A stretch of 64,000 nucleotides of DNA. Origin: Platanthera guangdongensis (taxonomy: Eukaryota; Streptophyta; Magnoliopsida; Asparagales; Orchidaceae). A model generated the notes under the pieces. The model was not told where the DNA came from, ran no database searches, and saw only the letters and a program-made list of their open reading frames with translations. A program made the translations under genes and the position numbers. Positions 25,901 to 37,900 of this stretch are shown here, piece by piece (the stretch's first letter is position 1; every line of letters starts with the position of its first letter). The DNA lies in the NCBI GenBank assembly GCA_039583875.1, contig CM077163.1, positions 232,616,646-232,680,645 on the forward strand. The letters are read 5' to 3'.

Positions 25901-28900
25901 ACGAAGAAATGACGGCCCTTTGGGCCAACCAGACCTGGGTCTTGGTTCCCTTACCTCCCGGTCAGCACCCTGTTGGATGCAAATGGGTCTTCGTCATCAA
26001 GCATGCTCCGGATGGCACTATTGCCCGACTGAAGGCCCGTCTTGTGGCCCGTGGCTTCACACAACAGGAGGGCCTCGACTATGAGGAAACATTTTCTCCG
26101 GTAGCCAAGCTTAACACTGTCCGCGTTCTTCTCTCCGTCGCGGTGCACCGCCGCTGGCCCCTTCATCAGCTTGATATCAAGAACGCCTTTTTGAATGGCG
26201 ACCTTCAGGAAACTGTCTACATGCGCCAACCGCCCGGGTTTGAGACCACGGGGGAGTCTCGGGTCTGTCTTCTCAAAAAGTCCATCTATGGTCTCAAACA
26301 GTCCCCACGGGCGTGGTTTGACAAGTTTAGCAAGGTGGTTCGGGACATGGGGTTCACTCGGAGCTCTGCAGATTTCTCCCTTTTTACCCGACACCGGGCC
26401 ACTGGCACCATTTCTATTGGTTTATGTTGACGACATCATTCTCACTGGGGATGACTCAAAGGGGATTCAAGACGTCAAACAACACCTGAGCACTGTTTTT
26501 CAGACTAAAGATCTGGGGACACTTCGCTACTTCCTTGATCTCGAATCGCCCGGCGGCCGGACGGGTTGGTACTCTCCCAACGAAAGTACTGTCTCGATCT
26601 TCTCAAAGATGCTGGACAGTCTGGTTGCAAGCCTGCGTGTACCCCGATGGAGGCAAATCACAAATTATGCGCTCATGCTTCGGATGACGATTTGCTTCTT
26701 CCGAACCCGGAATACTATCGACGCCTGGTGGGCAAGTTGATCTATCTAACAGTCACAAGGCCAGATATATCATTTGCAGTTGGGGTTGTCAGTAGGTTCA
26801 TGCATGCCCCCCGGGCTTCTCATCTCCAAGCGGTTGAACGGATTCTCCGATACCTTAAGGGAGCTCCAGGCCAAGGGCTGGTTTACAAAACCTCCGACTC
26901 TGCTCCCGCATTGGTTGCCTATTCTGATGCCGACTATGCGGGTTCCCTGGACGATCGAAGGTCAACTAGTGGGTTCTGTACGTATTTTGGTGGGCATCTT
27001 ATTACTTGGAAGAGTAAGAAACAAGCTGTGGTGGCTCGTTCCTCTGCAGAGGCTGAATACAGATCGATGGCCTCAGTTGTTTCAGAACTCACATGGCTTG
27101 AAAGTCTCCTTACTGACCTAGGAGTAAAACTCCCCTCCTCTGCTGTTCTATTTTGTGATAGTCAAGCCGCCATACACATCGCAAAGAATCCGGTCTTTCA
27201 TGAGCGCACAAAACATATCGAGGTTGACTGTCACTTTGTTCGTGAAAAGGTTCAATTGAAGAAACTTGAATTAAAGCATGTTCCAGGAACTGATCAAGTT
27301 GCCGACATCCTCACAAAGGCCTTATCAAGCACTATGTTCTACCAATGTTTGTCCAAGCTGGGTGCATATGACCTATACGCTCCAGCTTGCGGGGGAGTGT
27401 TGAAAAAGCCCACTTAACATTAGGCCCATTTGTATAGCATTTATTGCTTTTTCTCTCCTCTCTTTAGTCCCACATTGTGTATAGGACTTTTCTCTCTCTT
27501 TCTCTCATCTATATATATGTACTCATTCTTTGTATTTGTATCAAGTGGACATATATACAAGGTTGGCTTTCTCCATTTCTACAGAATCCATAAATGTGTC
27601 ATGTTCCACTCCATATATTGAGAATGCATGGCAACTTTAGACAGCTATACTTAGGGGTGGAAATAGGCCAGGTCAGGCCTTATGGAAAACAAGTCCGACC
27701 TACATTAGTCTTTTTGGGCCTGAGCCTGACCTACTAGCCTGATGTAGGACAAAATATAGGCCTGACCTATTTTGCAAAACGGATAGACCCGGCCTGGCCT
27801 GTAGGCCTATATTTTAATACACTATTAGTAATTATGAAATGAGAAGGTTTTTATTTTAATATACTATTAGTAATTAGGTAATTAGGGATATTTAAGTTTA
27901 TATAATAAATTAATTTTATTTATTATTTAAAAATAATGTATGCCGGCCTGCAAGCTTACATGCCAGACTTTAATAATAGAGGTCTGGGCCTATTTTAAAA
28001 ACAGGCTCAATTATAGGCCTATATTTATGGTAAGTAGGAAATAGGCCAAGTCAGGCCAGACCGATGGCAGGCCAGGCCGCAGGCCCCTGATAGGCCGCCT
28101 GGCCTATTTCCACCCCTAGCTATACTCTGCATTAAAAAAAGTGTGCAACTTTTCTATACTGCGTCTGCTTCCTCTACATTTGGCACCATGAAGTAGACGC
28201 CAAAGGGAATAGTATTACAATTAAGGATACATAAAGCACAACAGCATTGATAATCCTTTTATATTGGGAATCGATAATTTTGATGATTATGTTAGGTTAA
28301 TTGTTGATATGTATGCGCGCACGTGCACACACACACATATGTACATCAACATATATATACGTCTTTGTGCGTGTGGATATGCGCGCACGCGCACACACAT
28401 ATAGACATACATACAAATATATGTACATATATGTAGATCTGTGTGTATTATAGTCCAACTTTTCATGTTTGACTTGAAATACTTGTTTTTATCGGGCTTG
28501 ACAGCCTTCGGCTTCTTATTGATCCCTCAGCTAATGGCATACCTAAAACCACACATTCCCTGCTCCAACTCAAACCATATCACGCCGGCTCCATACTCAA
28601 TCGGACTGTTGGGTGAGTTCTTCATTTGAATTTCTAATTCGTCTATTATACATGAACATGCCTTTATTTTCTAGTGATAGTTTATTTCCTGAACATATAT
28701 AATTTATTTAATTTGCACTTAATTTACGTGCACTCTCATCAGTATGCACTTATTACATGCTAGTTGATGTAGGGTAGGCTACGTGTGGGTGAATACTAGA
28801 ATGCAATCCTACTATGACGTGCGGGAGGATAACTCAATTCTTTTTAGCCACTAAATGCAACACACATGCAATGACCGACTGTGCAATCAAACATAGCAAT

Positions 28901-31900
28901 AAATGATTAAATCATACATAAATAATTTAAGCAAAGCAAAATTATTTCTATAAGCAAGCAGACTTTGGCTTTCCTCCGAGTGGAGGGCCAAAGCGAGAGT
29001 GTGCAACGAATAGCTCCTGCAAATCATAAAATATTCTAGAGAAAATGACTACCAACAAAAGATCCTATCAAGCATGAAATCGCACAACCATATATTAATA
29101 TTGAAGAAAATGTTTTATACAACAATAAAATACTCACTAATTAAGCGGGTAGCCATAGACATCGCAGATCCGGCGGTACAAGATGTCGATGTGTTGTCTG
29201 GAGAGTGGAAAGGGGGTGGTTTGGATGCCGGAATTAGTGGACGGAATGTGGGGGACTGCTTCGGGAATTGGATTTAGAGGGGTTGGGGCGTGGGCACTCA
29301 GGAAGGGAATTGAGTGCTTTTGTTGGGGGACTGTTCGTGGGGGCTGCAGGAAATGATTCGGTGGAGGCCATGCGGGGGTTTTGGGAAAATAGTGAAGGAG
29401 ATTTAGGTAGGCTGCTGGATGAGATTGAGTGGAGGAGGGATTTGGAAACCGGAGGGGTACGGTTTTGGAGGGAAAAAAGGATAACAACAAGTTCTCATGT
29501 GAGGGAAGGAGGGAATTTTGCGGTCTGGAATGGACAACAGCTAGGCTTGTTCGTGGATGGAGGGCGGCAGAATTTTCAGCGGGAGTATGGGAAGGAAGGA
29601 CGGTGGCAAGGAGAGGGGGATACAATGGGTGATAGGAAAATATAGTCGTCACCTAGGGTCTCACGGAGTCATCACCGTGAGAGGATCGCCGGATTTCGGG
29701 AATCCTTCTCCAAAAATTGTCATAGGTTGATGGCTTCCCACTTTGCTCTTATTTATAACAAAACAATATTAGGGCACCCTAACATCAACGACTATTATTG
29801 GTAGAGATTGTCGAGTACCTGATCTCACTAAATAATGACTGAAAATAACAAAGTAATATATGAAAAAATATGTAAATAAAAATCTGGATGATCCATGGAG
29901 TCGGATCTTCAATCTGAAGGCCCTAAATATAGCAGATAACCAATTGACCACGAACAAACCCAAAACTCGTGCTCCTCCGCAGGTCTGCATCGCCGATCCT
30001 CATCACTAATTATCTTGAATTATTTGTAATCGATTTTTTGCATGAGTTGTAGTATTTCGTTATTTAATTGATTGCACATCAGAATAATTGCATATTGATT
30101 CACTTGCAGCACATTAACATTATATTAACTGTGGATTCAATTGCATTTATTACGTACTTGCTTGCTTTCGTACAACAAGGACCTATAGATTCATCTTTCT
30201 CCAATAAGTCTTCCCATGTTTAATAAATTTGCATTTAAAAAATCATTAGCTAATAAAGATATTGAATGTTTTAATAATTATAAATGAACTAAGAAATAGC
30301 GTGTCATGATTGTTCAAAGTTAATTATAAAAATAACACTTATGAAAGAGAATGAAATAATAAGTCCAATACATATACATAGAAGTGATTTAAACATATAT
30401 ACTATGAACATAATTTAAAATCAAACAAGGAGTGATATTTTTAAAAATTGCACGGCTAATATATCGGGAAAATGGATATATTGGCTTATATTTACTAAAC
30501 GACATAACATATTTTCGAGGAAAAATCATTTCACCCTTGAAATCATCCTAGCACATTCAAAACAGATGTAAAGCAATTGTCTCCAGGCGAGGCCTAGTCA
30601 TAACTTAGATCTTGTCTTCCAGGAGAGAGACATAGTCATCTCTCATACTTCTATCCATAATAGATATAAAGTCATCTACTGAGTTCACAGGAGAGACTTG
30701 GTTGTCTCTGGGCTTCTATCAACGGGAGAAACTTGAGCCTTCTTTGGGGAGAGGGAACTTTCGTGTTTGAAATATGTGAGTTGTAACGGCCTCCCCAGCA
30801 CACAGCTCGTAAGGACAGCTGACGGCACCCCCAACATCCATCTCGAAAGGGGTCAGCCTCAACCGGTCTGCAGAACATGCACCCCAACCCCTCTCCAGCT
30901 CCTCTGGCGAGTTATTGGAGGGCGCAACATCCCTTAGATGAGGAACCTCAAGTTAAGCTGCCAGTAGGGGACTTCCCAGGAGGTCACTCATCTCAAGACT
31001 ACTCCAGCACGAACATGCTTAACTATAAAGTTTTTTCGCTCAATTGGTGATGAGAAGTGAAAAGACATGAGCTCAATTGGTGATGAGAAGTGAAAGTACT
31101 CTATAGTTAAGGATAGTTGTGGCCAGAAAGCCCGACCGGGCCCAGACTTTTTACCAATCGGGCTCGGCCCGGGTCCAGTTTGAACTATGTCGAGCCGGGC
31201 TCGGGCTCCCTCTCAAAGGGGGAGCCCGGTTAGGCCCTTTAGACCGACCCGGGCCGGCCTGAATAAAAAAGGCATAGGCGGATTAAAATCCCGCCTATGA
31301 TTCGGCGAGATTTCTCCTTAGGCCGGTGTCGGGCTCAGGCTTGCTCGACGCCCGGGTTTTGCCCGGCCCGGCCCGGGCACCCGGCCGGGCCACCTACAAA
31401 AATGGGGGCCCGGTAAGGGCCCTAAGCCCGGCCTTGGCCCGAGCCAGGATTTTCCCGGGCCGGGCTGGGCCTAGCCGGGCTGGGCCTGCCGGGCTTTTGC
31501 CGGGCCGGGCTATTTGCCCACAACTAATTAAAGGTGCTCGGGCTGGAGTAGTCTTGGGATGGGACCTCCTGGGAAGTCCACGTACTGCTCGCTTAACTTG
31601 AGTTTCCCTCGTCAAAGGGAGGCGGTGGCCTTGAACAACCCGCCTGTGGGCATGGAGATGAGTTGGGTGCTTGGGCTACAACCCAAACGATGCCAGCTGG
31701 GTCCCGTTGGGTCTCCCTCGGTGGATGTGGTCCCGATTGGAGTAGGACCTGAGTCGTCACAAAAAAGTGCACTTTTTTGTAATGTCCTCCCTAACACACA
31801 ACTCGAAAGGACGACCAACAGCACCCCCAACACCCAGCTCGAAAGGGTTCAGCCCGAACAGATCTGCAGACCATGCACCCCAACCCCTCTCCATCTATGG

Positions 31901-34900
31901 GCGGGTTGTTGGTGGCCACCGCCTCCCTTTGACGAGGGAAACTCAAGTTAAGCGGGCAACACGAGAACTTCTCAGGAGGTCACCCATCTCAAGACTACTT
32001 CATCCCAAACATGCTTAACTATGGAGTACTTTCACTCCTCATCAGCTCAATTGGTGATGAGAAGTGAAAGTACTTCATAGTTAAGCGTGCTCGGGCTGAA
32101 GTAGTCTTGGGATGAGTGACCTTCTGGGAAGTCCCCATGTCGCACGCTTAACTTGAGTTTCCCTCATCAAAGCGAGGCAGTGGCCGCCAAAAACCCGTCT
32201 ATGGATGGACAGGGGTTGGGGTGCATGGTCTGCAGACCTGTTGAGGCTGAACCCTTTCGAGCTGGATATTGGGGGTCCCGGCGGTCGTCCTTTCGAGTTG
32301 TGTGTTGGGGAGGCCGTTACATGAGTATCTGCAGATTTCATGTGCGCATGGTTGAGCATTCACCTACCGTGGTGGCGTTCCACCAGATCCCTATCATGGG
32401 ATATTTGCCTCTCCAAATGGGGATCATAGTCGTCTCTGGGTATTGTCTTCCACATGAGCGATCTAGTCATCTAATGGGTCTGGCCTTTCGCATAAGTGAA
32501 CTAGTCATCTCTTATGCCTTAACTTACGAAGGAGAGATCTAATCGTCTCCTTGGCTTATGTTCACACAGGAGAAATAGTCAGTCTCCTAAGTCCTATTTT
32601 CTGCGGGAGATAGCTAGTTGTCTTTCGATTTCCTATCCAAGGGGCGACTTAGTATTCTATTGAGTATTGTCTTATGCAGGAGAGACGGGGCATAATCCCT
32701 CAAAATTATTCATAAACGTTGATCGTGCAAAAAAATTAGCAGGTTTGTGGGGAGAAATGTTTGTATTGATAAAATTTAAGGGAGGTAACAAAAGAATACT
32801 ATCCACCCTCCAAGTAGGTGGCTTCTTGCGTGGTGGACACCCTTTTTCTTCCATGGTCACCCTCCATTTTCTTTCTCTTGCCTCTTTCCATCCCACAACC
32901 AAAAATTGCTTGAGCTTCCCCTCTTTGATTACCTCCTAGATAATTTCTCATAGTGTCCTGCAGTTTTTGTAATCATGGTCGTGTATCGGTAGTATTTGCA
33001 ATTGAATTTATAACATACACAATATCTTGAAATAGGTCTTCTCTTGCATAACATACACAATATCTTGAAATAGGTCGTCTCTTGCATAACATACACAATT
33101 TCAATCATTGTTGTATTAAGCGGCGTTTGCGGCAAAGGCACGTCTCCTCGAAGGAGTTGTCGGGCTCCTCATGGTGAAGAGTTTGCCACAGTGGGTCGGG
33201 TACGTCAGGTTTCTATCTCCTACGGCAACAGACCGATGTTGATCTCTCATAGGTCTCATTAGAGCCTTAGAGGTGCGGGCAGGCTAGATTGATCAATTTG
33301 GTCCAAAACCAATATCAAACTGAGTATTGATTTTGGTTTCAGGAGTATTGATTTTGGTTTGATTTTTGAGTGATTTACTCACTTCAGTTTACTATTTAAA
33401 ATAGTTATGATCTTAAATGTCTAAGGATTTTAAGTAATATCATTTTCTTATTGTTGCATTCTTTAATTTTATGGTATTTAAAATATATAAATAAATTTAG
33501 ATTTTTTTTGTTTAACAACTTACATTATTATGCAGGCAGTGACGGATCCAGGAATTTGAAAATGAGGGGCACAAATTTTTTTTAAAAATAAAATAACAAG
33601 TCAATATTAAATCCATGATAATAGAAAGTCATACAAAATTACATAACACTGCAAAATACAAAATACATGAGTAAAATTTTATATTTGTCCACGACGAGCC
33701 CTCATTTTTTGAAAACGGTCGATAACATCATCATCAATGGCTTTCAAAAAATACTTCTCGCTCAATAAAAGTAACCAGACAATCATTCTACATTTGATCG
33801 CCTAAACTATTGCGCAACTTGTTCTTCACATAATTCATGTCTGAGAATACTCTTTCCACACTTGCAGTAGTCACAGAAAGAATCAATACAAACTTCAAAA
33901 GTTTGTAGATTTATTGATAAGCAACATGTTTACCGGTTTCAACAAGCTTCAGGGATAAATGACTAAGGTCCTTCAAATTAGCAAATATCTCATCACTTCT
34001 CATACCAACAATGTAGTTCTCGAGTTGAAATTTCAAATTAAATAACTCTAAACTTAAAAAATCAGTAGGATAAAACTCTGCAAGGCGCATCACTTTTTTT
34101 TTTCAAAACAACCAAATGAGTTAGCGAGCTTCAAACAAGCCATACATTGAAACAACTCTATACTCATCTCATCAAACCGATTGTTTAACTCTTGTAGTTG
34201 TTGATCGACAACCTTTAAGAAAACTTCAATTCGATAATGATGCAAATTTGTGTAGTCTTCAACAAACCTTCTTGATCTTTTACGGGGAATATACCGATCA
34301 TCCATATTGTGAATATGAATACCATGTTTGCCATAGAAAAGCAAATTTTTTTTAAATAGAGTGTCTCATCCATCATCCCTCAAAGTTTGAAGCTGTTTTT
34401 TTGTCAAACTAACAAAAGACATTGCATTTATAATATCTTGATCCTTTCTTTGCAAAACGAGATTTAATTCGTGTGTATACCCAAATATAATGGTCATCAC
34501 ATGAACCATTAAAATAAAATCAAATGATTCAAATGCGAACAAAACACCTTGTGCCTTCACCCGATCATTTATTTTACTCTTCCCAATCTTCACAAGTGTA
34601 GCAACCATATCAGGATATAATGAAATGATATGCACTAGTGTTTTGTGATGTGATCCCCAACGAGTATCTCCGGGTCGACTCAAACGAAGCTCCTGATTTA
34701 AACCTGATCCAGTTTTGAGTTCACCATCTTCTAGTGCCTTAGCCACCTTTTGAACTTGGTTTTCTCTAAACATTTCATTTCGTTTGCAGGAAACACCAAT
34801 CAAATTTAATAAAGTTGTAATTGCTTCAAAAAATCACTGACAATCATCATTTATCTTAGCGACTGCAATTTGTGTTAACTGAAGTTGATGCGCAAAACAA

Positions 34901-37900
34901 TGAATGTAATATGCACTTGTATTTTCCCTCAAAATTAAACTTTTAAGCTCATTTATCTCACCACTCATGTTACTGGCATCATCATATCCTTGTCAACAGA
35001 TTTTAGATAAATTCAATGAATGTGTCATTAGTAAAGATTCAATTCCAACTTTGATTGATATTACAGTAGTCTCAGAAACATGCACAATGTCAAGAAATCA
35101 CTCTATTATTGCTCCATTTCTATCAATGTAACGCAGACAAAGAGCAAGTTGTTATTTATGTGACACGTCACTGGATTTATCGACTAGAACTGAAAAGTAA
35201 TCATCTCCAAGCTCTTGAATTATAATTTTGATGGTTTCTTTAGCACAGACATTGATTAAATCTTTTTGAATTGAAGGTGCGACCAATTAATTGTTTCCCG
35301 GTGCGTTTTTCAAAACATACCTATCAACCTCTTTATCAATATCTACGAGCCACTGTAGAAATTCAAGAAAATTTCCCTTAGTGAGTCTTGACTCTCATCA
35401 TGACCACGTAAGGTCAATCCTTGACGCAAGAGATATCTCAAACATTTCAGAGATCCTTATAGGCGTGCTTTATTTTCAAATTTAGTCTTATCTGACTGTT
35501 TCTCAAGAGCAACATGTATAGATTTTTTTGGCTGCTTTAGGACTTCAAATTGTTGCAGTGCTAGTTGATGAGCACTATTACATTTGCCGACATGTTTTGT
35601 GAACCCTTCAAGTTTATTCCAACACCTATATCCTCCGCCTGTAACAAAAGCATCTCCCCCAACAGCAGTAGTCGCGACATCATTCCTAAATAAATAACAG
35701 TCGAAGCAAAATGCGACATCTTTTTCAACACTGTATTCAAGTCATTCAAACATATTAAACCATGTGACTACAAACCGACGATATCGTTCTCCCATTTTTC
35801 TTGGCGGAAATGAATGACATTTTGGCTAACATGAACCTCTTAGAATATATTCTTTCCTCACTTCCTCTTGTTCATTTACGGGATATGTGGAAATACTTCT
35901 TCTCTTTCCCGGATCATGTGGAAGCAACTCGACATCAAATGTAGTCCCTACTACAATATCTTGAATTTGTGGTGATATTGAAGGAAATACATTCTCAGTA
36001 TCAGTGGATGAGAACGGGGAAAACTCCTCATTCTGCTCATTCTCACGTTCTAGAATTGGAGTTGTACAAGTTGAAGAAAACTCTTGAGATTTTAACTTTT
36101 TCTGAAACATGGATGCGATAAGACTAGATTTTTTTTCTTTTGACCGTCCATATTTAAGTTTATGCTACATCAATTGAAAAACAACAATTGAAAAAAAATT
36201 CATAGCAGAGTATTATTTGCTCCGCTTGAACCTCTACCGATCAATACTACGGAGCACCCCTCGAAACATTCATCACAAATTCTATTATGCTTTGCTTAGT
36301 CACTATTTGACTAATACCTCAAAGCATCCCTACAAACATTCATATAAACAGAAATAAGATGAATAGAGAGAAACAAAAAGTATACCTCAGCTCAAATAAG
36401 CACCCCCACTAGGCACTAGCAGAATCAGTGCTTCATCCTGACCATAAAATAAGTTCATGTGCTAAGTGATTGTAATAGTAGCAGTACGAATTAAAGCTAA
36501 AATGGAGATCCAAACAATAACAAGTTAACTATGCAAGGATGAAAACTATAATAGATGAGTAAAATAACTTGAAGCTAGACTAAATAACAAGTTAACAAGT
36601 GCAAAAATAAATAGTAAAATTAGAAAGGGAACAACAACAAAAAAGTCAGGAAAAATATGAGGCACCAACTGACCAATCACCTCTGTTTAACAAGTGCAAG
36701 CTCACAAATACTTAACAAAAGCTCTGTGAACTACACATTTAACGTTTTGATGAGTTTTGCAAATGTCACTATAATTCTGCATTCTGAAATTCTGGACACA
36801 GAGATGTCCTTCAACAATGTGCATAACCAAAACATGCAAAAAGAAATAGGAAACAACTATAGGATTGCAAAACTCTAAAGCAAACTCCCATCACTTATTT
36901 GCTTGGAATGCCTTTTGCAATTCAGCCACATGAGAGCTCACAAGGTTGAAAAAGTGAAAAACATTTACCAAGGCACCTTTTGATGTCGTTGCTGTCATCA
37001 GAGAGAGGCAGTTATTTAGAAATGGTTTCTGCAATCCACCAGGAAACAAGGCTTTATTAACCTCATAAGTGAGAGCATTCAGAGCATTTGACATCATTCT
37101 ATCCAGTCGTGTTGTTGCAGATTCCCCATTTATTCTGATAACTTTTTCGGTTTTCTTTAACAGCTTGATCTACAAGTATCAAAGCAATCAACAAACACGT
37201 AGTACCATCTGAAGAAGGCGAGTGAGCGACGATCGTCGATTGGGAGGAATGGGGAGAAATCTGCGATCAGGGCGAGTGGGCGACGATCGTCGATCGAGAG
37301 GATTGGAGGAAATCGTCGATGGGAAGAAATCTGCGATCGGGCGACAATCGTCGATCGAAAATGAAGCCCGCCTCCATTTTTCTCTCCCCTTGCCGACTGG
37401 AAGGAGGAGAAGAGCCCTACATCTCCCTCTCCCCCTCCTCCTCAACGAGCCGAGGAAGGCCGACCTTCCTCCTCTCCTCTTGGCCGACCAAGAGGGGTAG
37501 GGTTTGGGCTTGGACACTCTAAGAGAGGCCAACCGGTGGTGTCAGAAGAAGAACATCCCCTTCGGATCTCGGATCCGTGCGTGGACAGCCGCTGCGAAGG
37601 CCGTTCGTGACCGAGCCATGCCTCAGAAACGCGCGTCAAGGATAACAACTTTTCTTCATGGGCAGGTGAAGCCCTTCATTAGCATATTTGCATGGAAGCC
37701 CCTCTCCACCGACGGGTGGGGAAAGGGTGCTCTTCGACAGGTCGATGTTTACATCCCCGCTATTAATGACATTAGCACCCGGAAGCGCGAGTGCGGTTTA
37801 TGCATGCTGTGTGAAGCTCATCCGGATATGTTGGTCTGGACTGGTGATGTTCTGGGGTTCCCGGAGAAGACTCCGTGAAAGTTGATTATTTCAGAATGGG

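Larger units (their letters stand above)
22306..27583 (+). mobile_element. Copia-A, full-length LTR retrotransposon with identical LTRs
   Basis: A 5278-bp Ty1-copia element antisense to the AHL gene in its intron 2. Components are a 186-bp 5' LTR, initiator-Met primer-binding site, repeat-rich leader, gag-protease-integrase-RT-RNase H, GGGGGAG polypurine tract and a 186-bp 3' LTR. I read the two LTRs as identical and the 5-bp TSD gaatc as perfect, which indicates recent insertion. Three single-base frameshifts interrupt the polyprotein. The short LTR makes the age estimate coarse. Confidence 0.97.
30782..32321. mobile_element. 5S rRNA-derived inverted composite element (Cassandra-like) with 5-bp TSD
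   Basis: The element begins tgtaacggcctcc and ends ggaggccgttaca, so both outer ends are the same sequence in inverted orientation. They are flanked by tgagt at 30777-30781 and 32322-32326. Inside are four modules in the order minus, plus, minus, plus, each containing a 60-75 base relative of the 3' two thirds of plant 5S rRNA with its internal Pol III promoter. The two right modules (31778-32321) form a long palindrome around cagctcaattggtgatgag. Cassandra TRIM elements are known to carry 5S sequences in their LTRs; here the LTR-like units are inverted, unlike the published direct-repeat layout. No protein is encoded. Confidence 0.8.

Noticed and set aside
29137..29652. Open frames on both strands (125 and 171 codons).
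   Set aside because: They lie within the solo LTR; no domain, and both strands are open because of G-rich composition.
30969..32146. Functional 5S rRNA gene.
   Set aside because: Only the 3' two thirds resembles 5S, with many substitutions, and modules are inverted and flanked by a TSD; a derived mobile element fits better.
36969..37169. Additional coding exon of the AHL gene.
   Set aside because: AHL exons 2 and 3 join in frame within the PPC domain without it, and its protein matches a polymerase subunit pattern instead.
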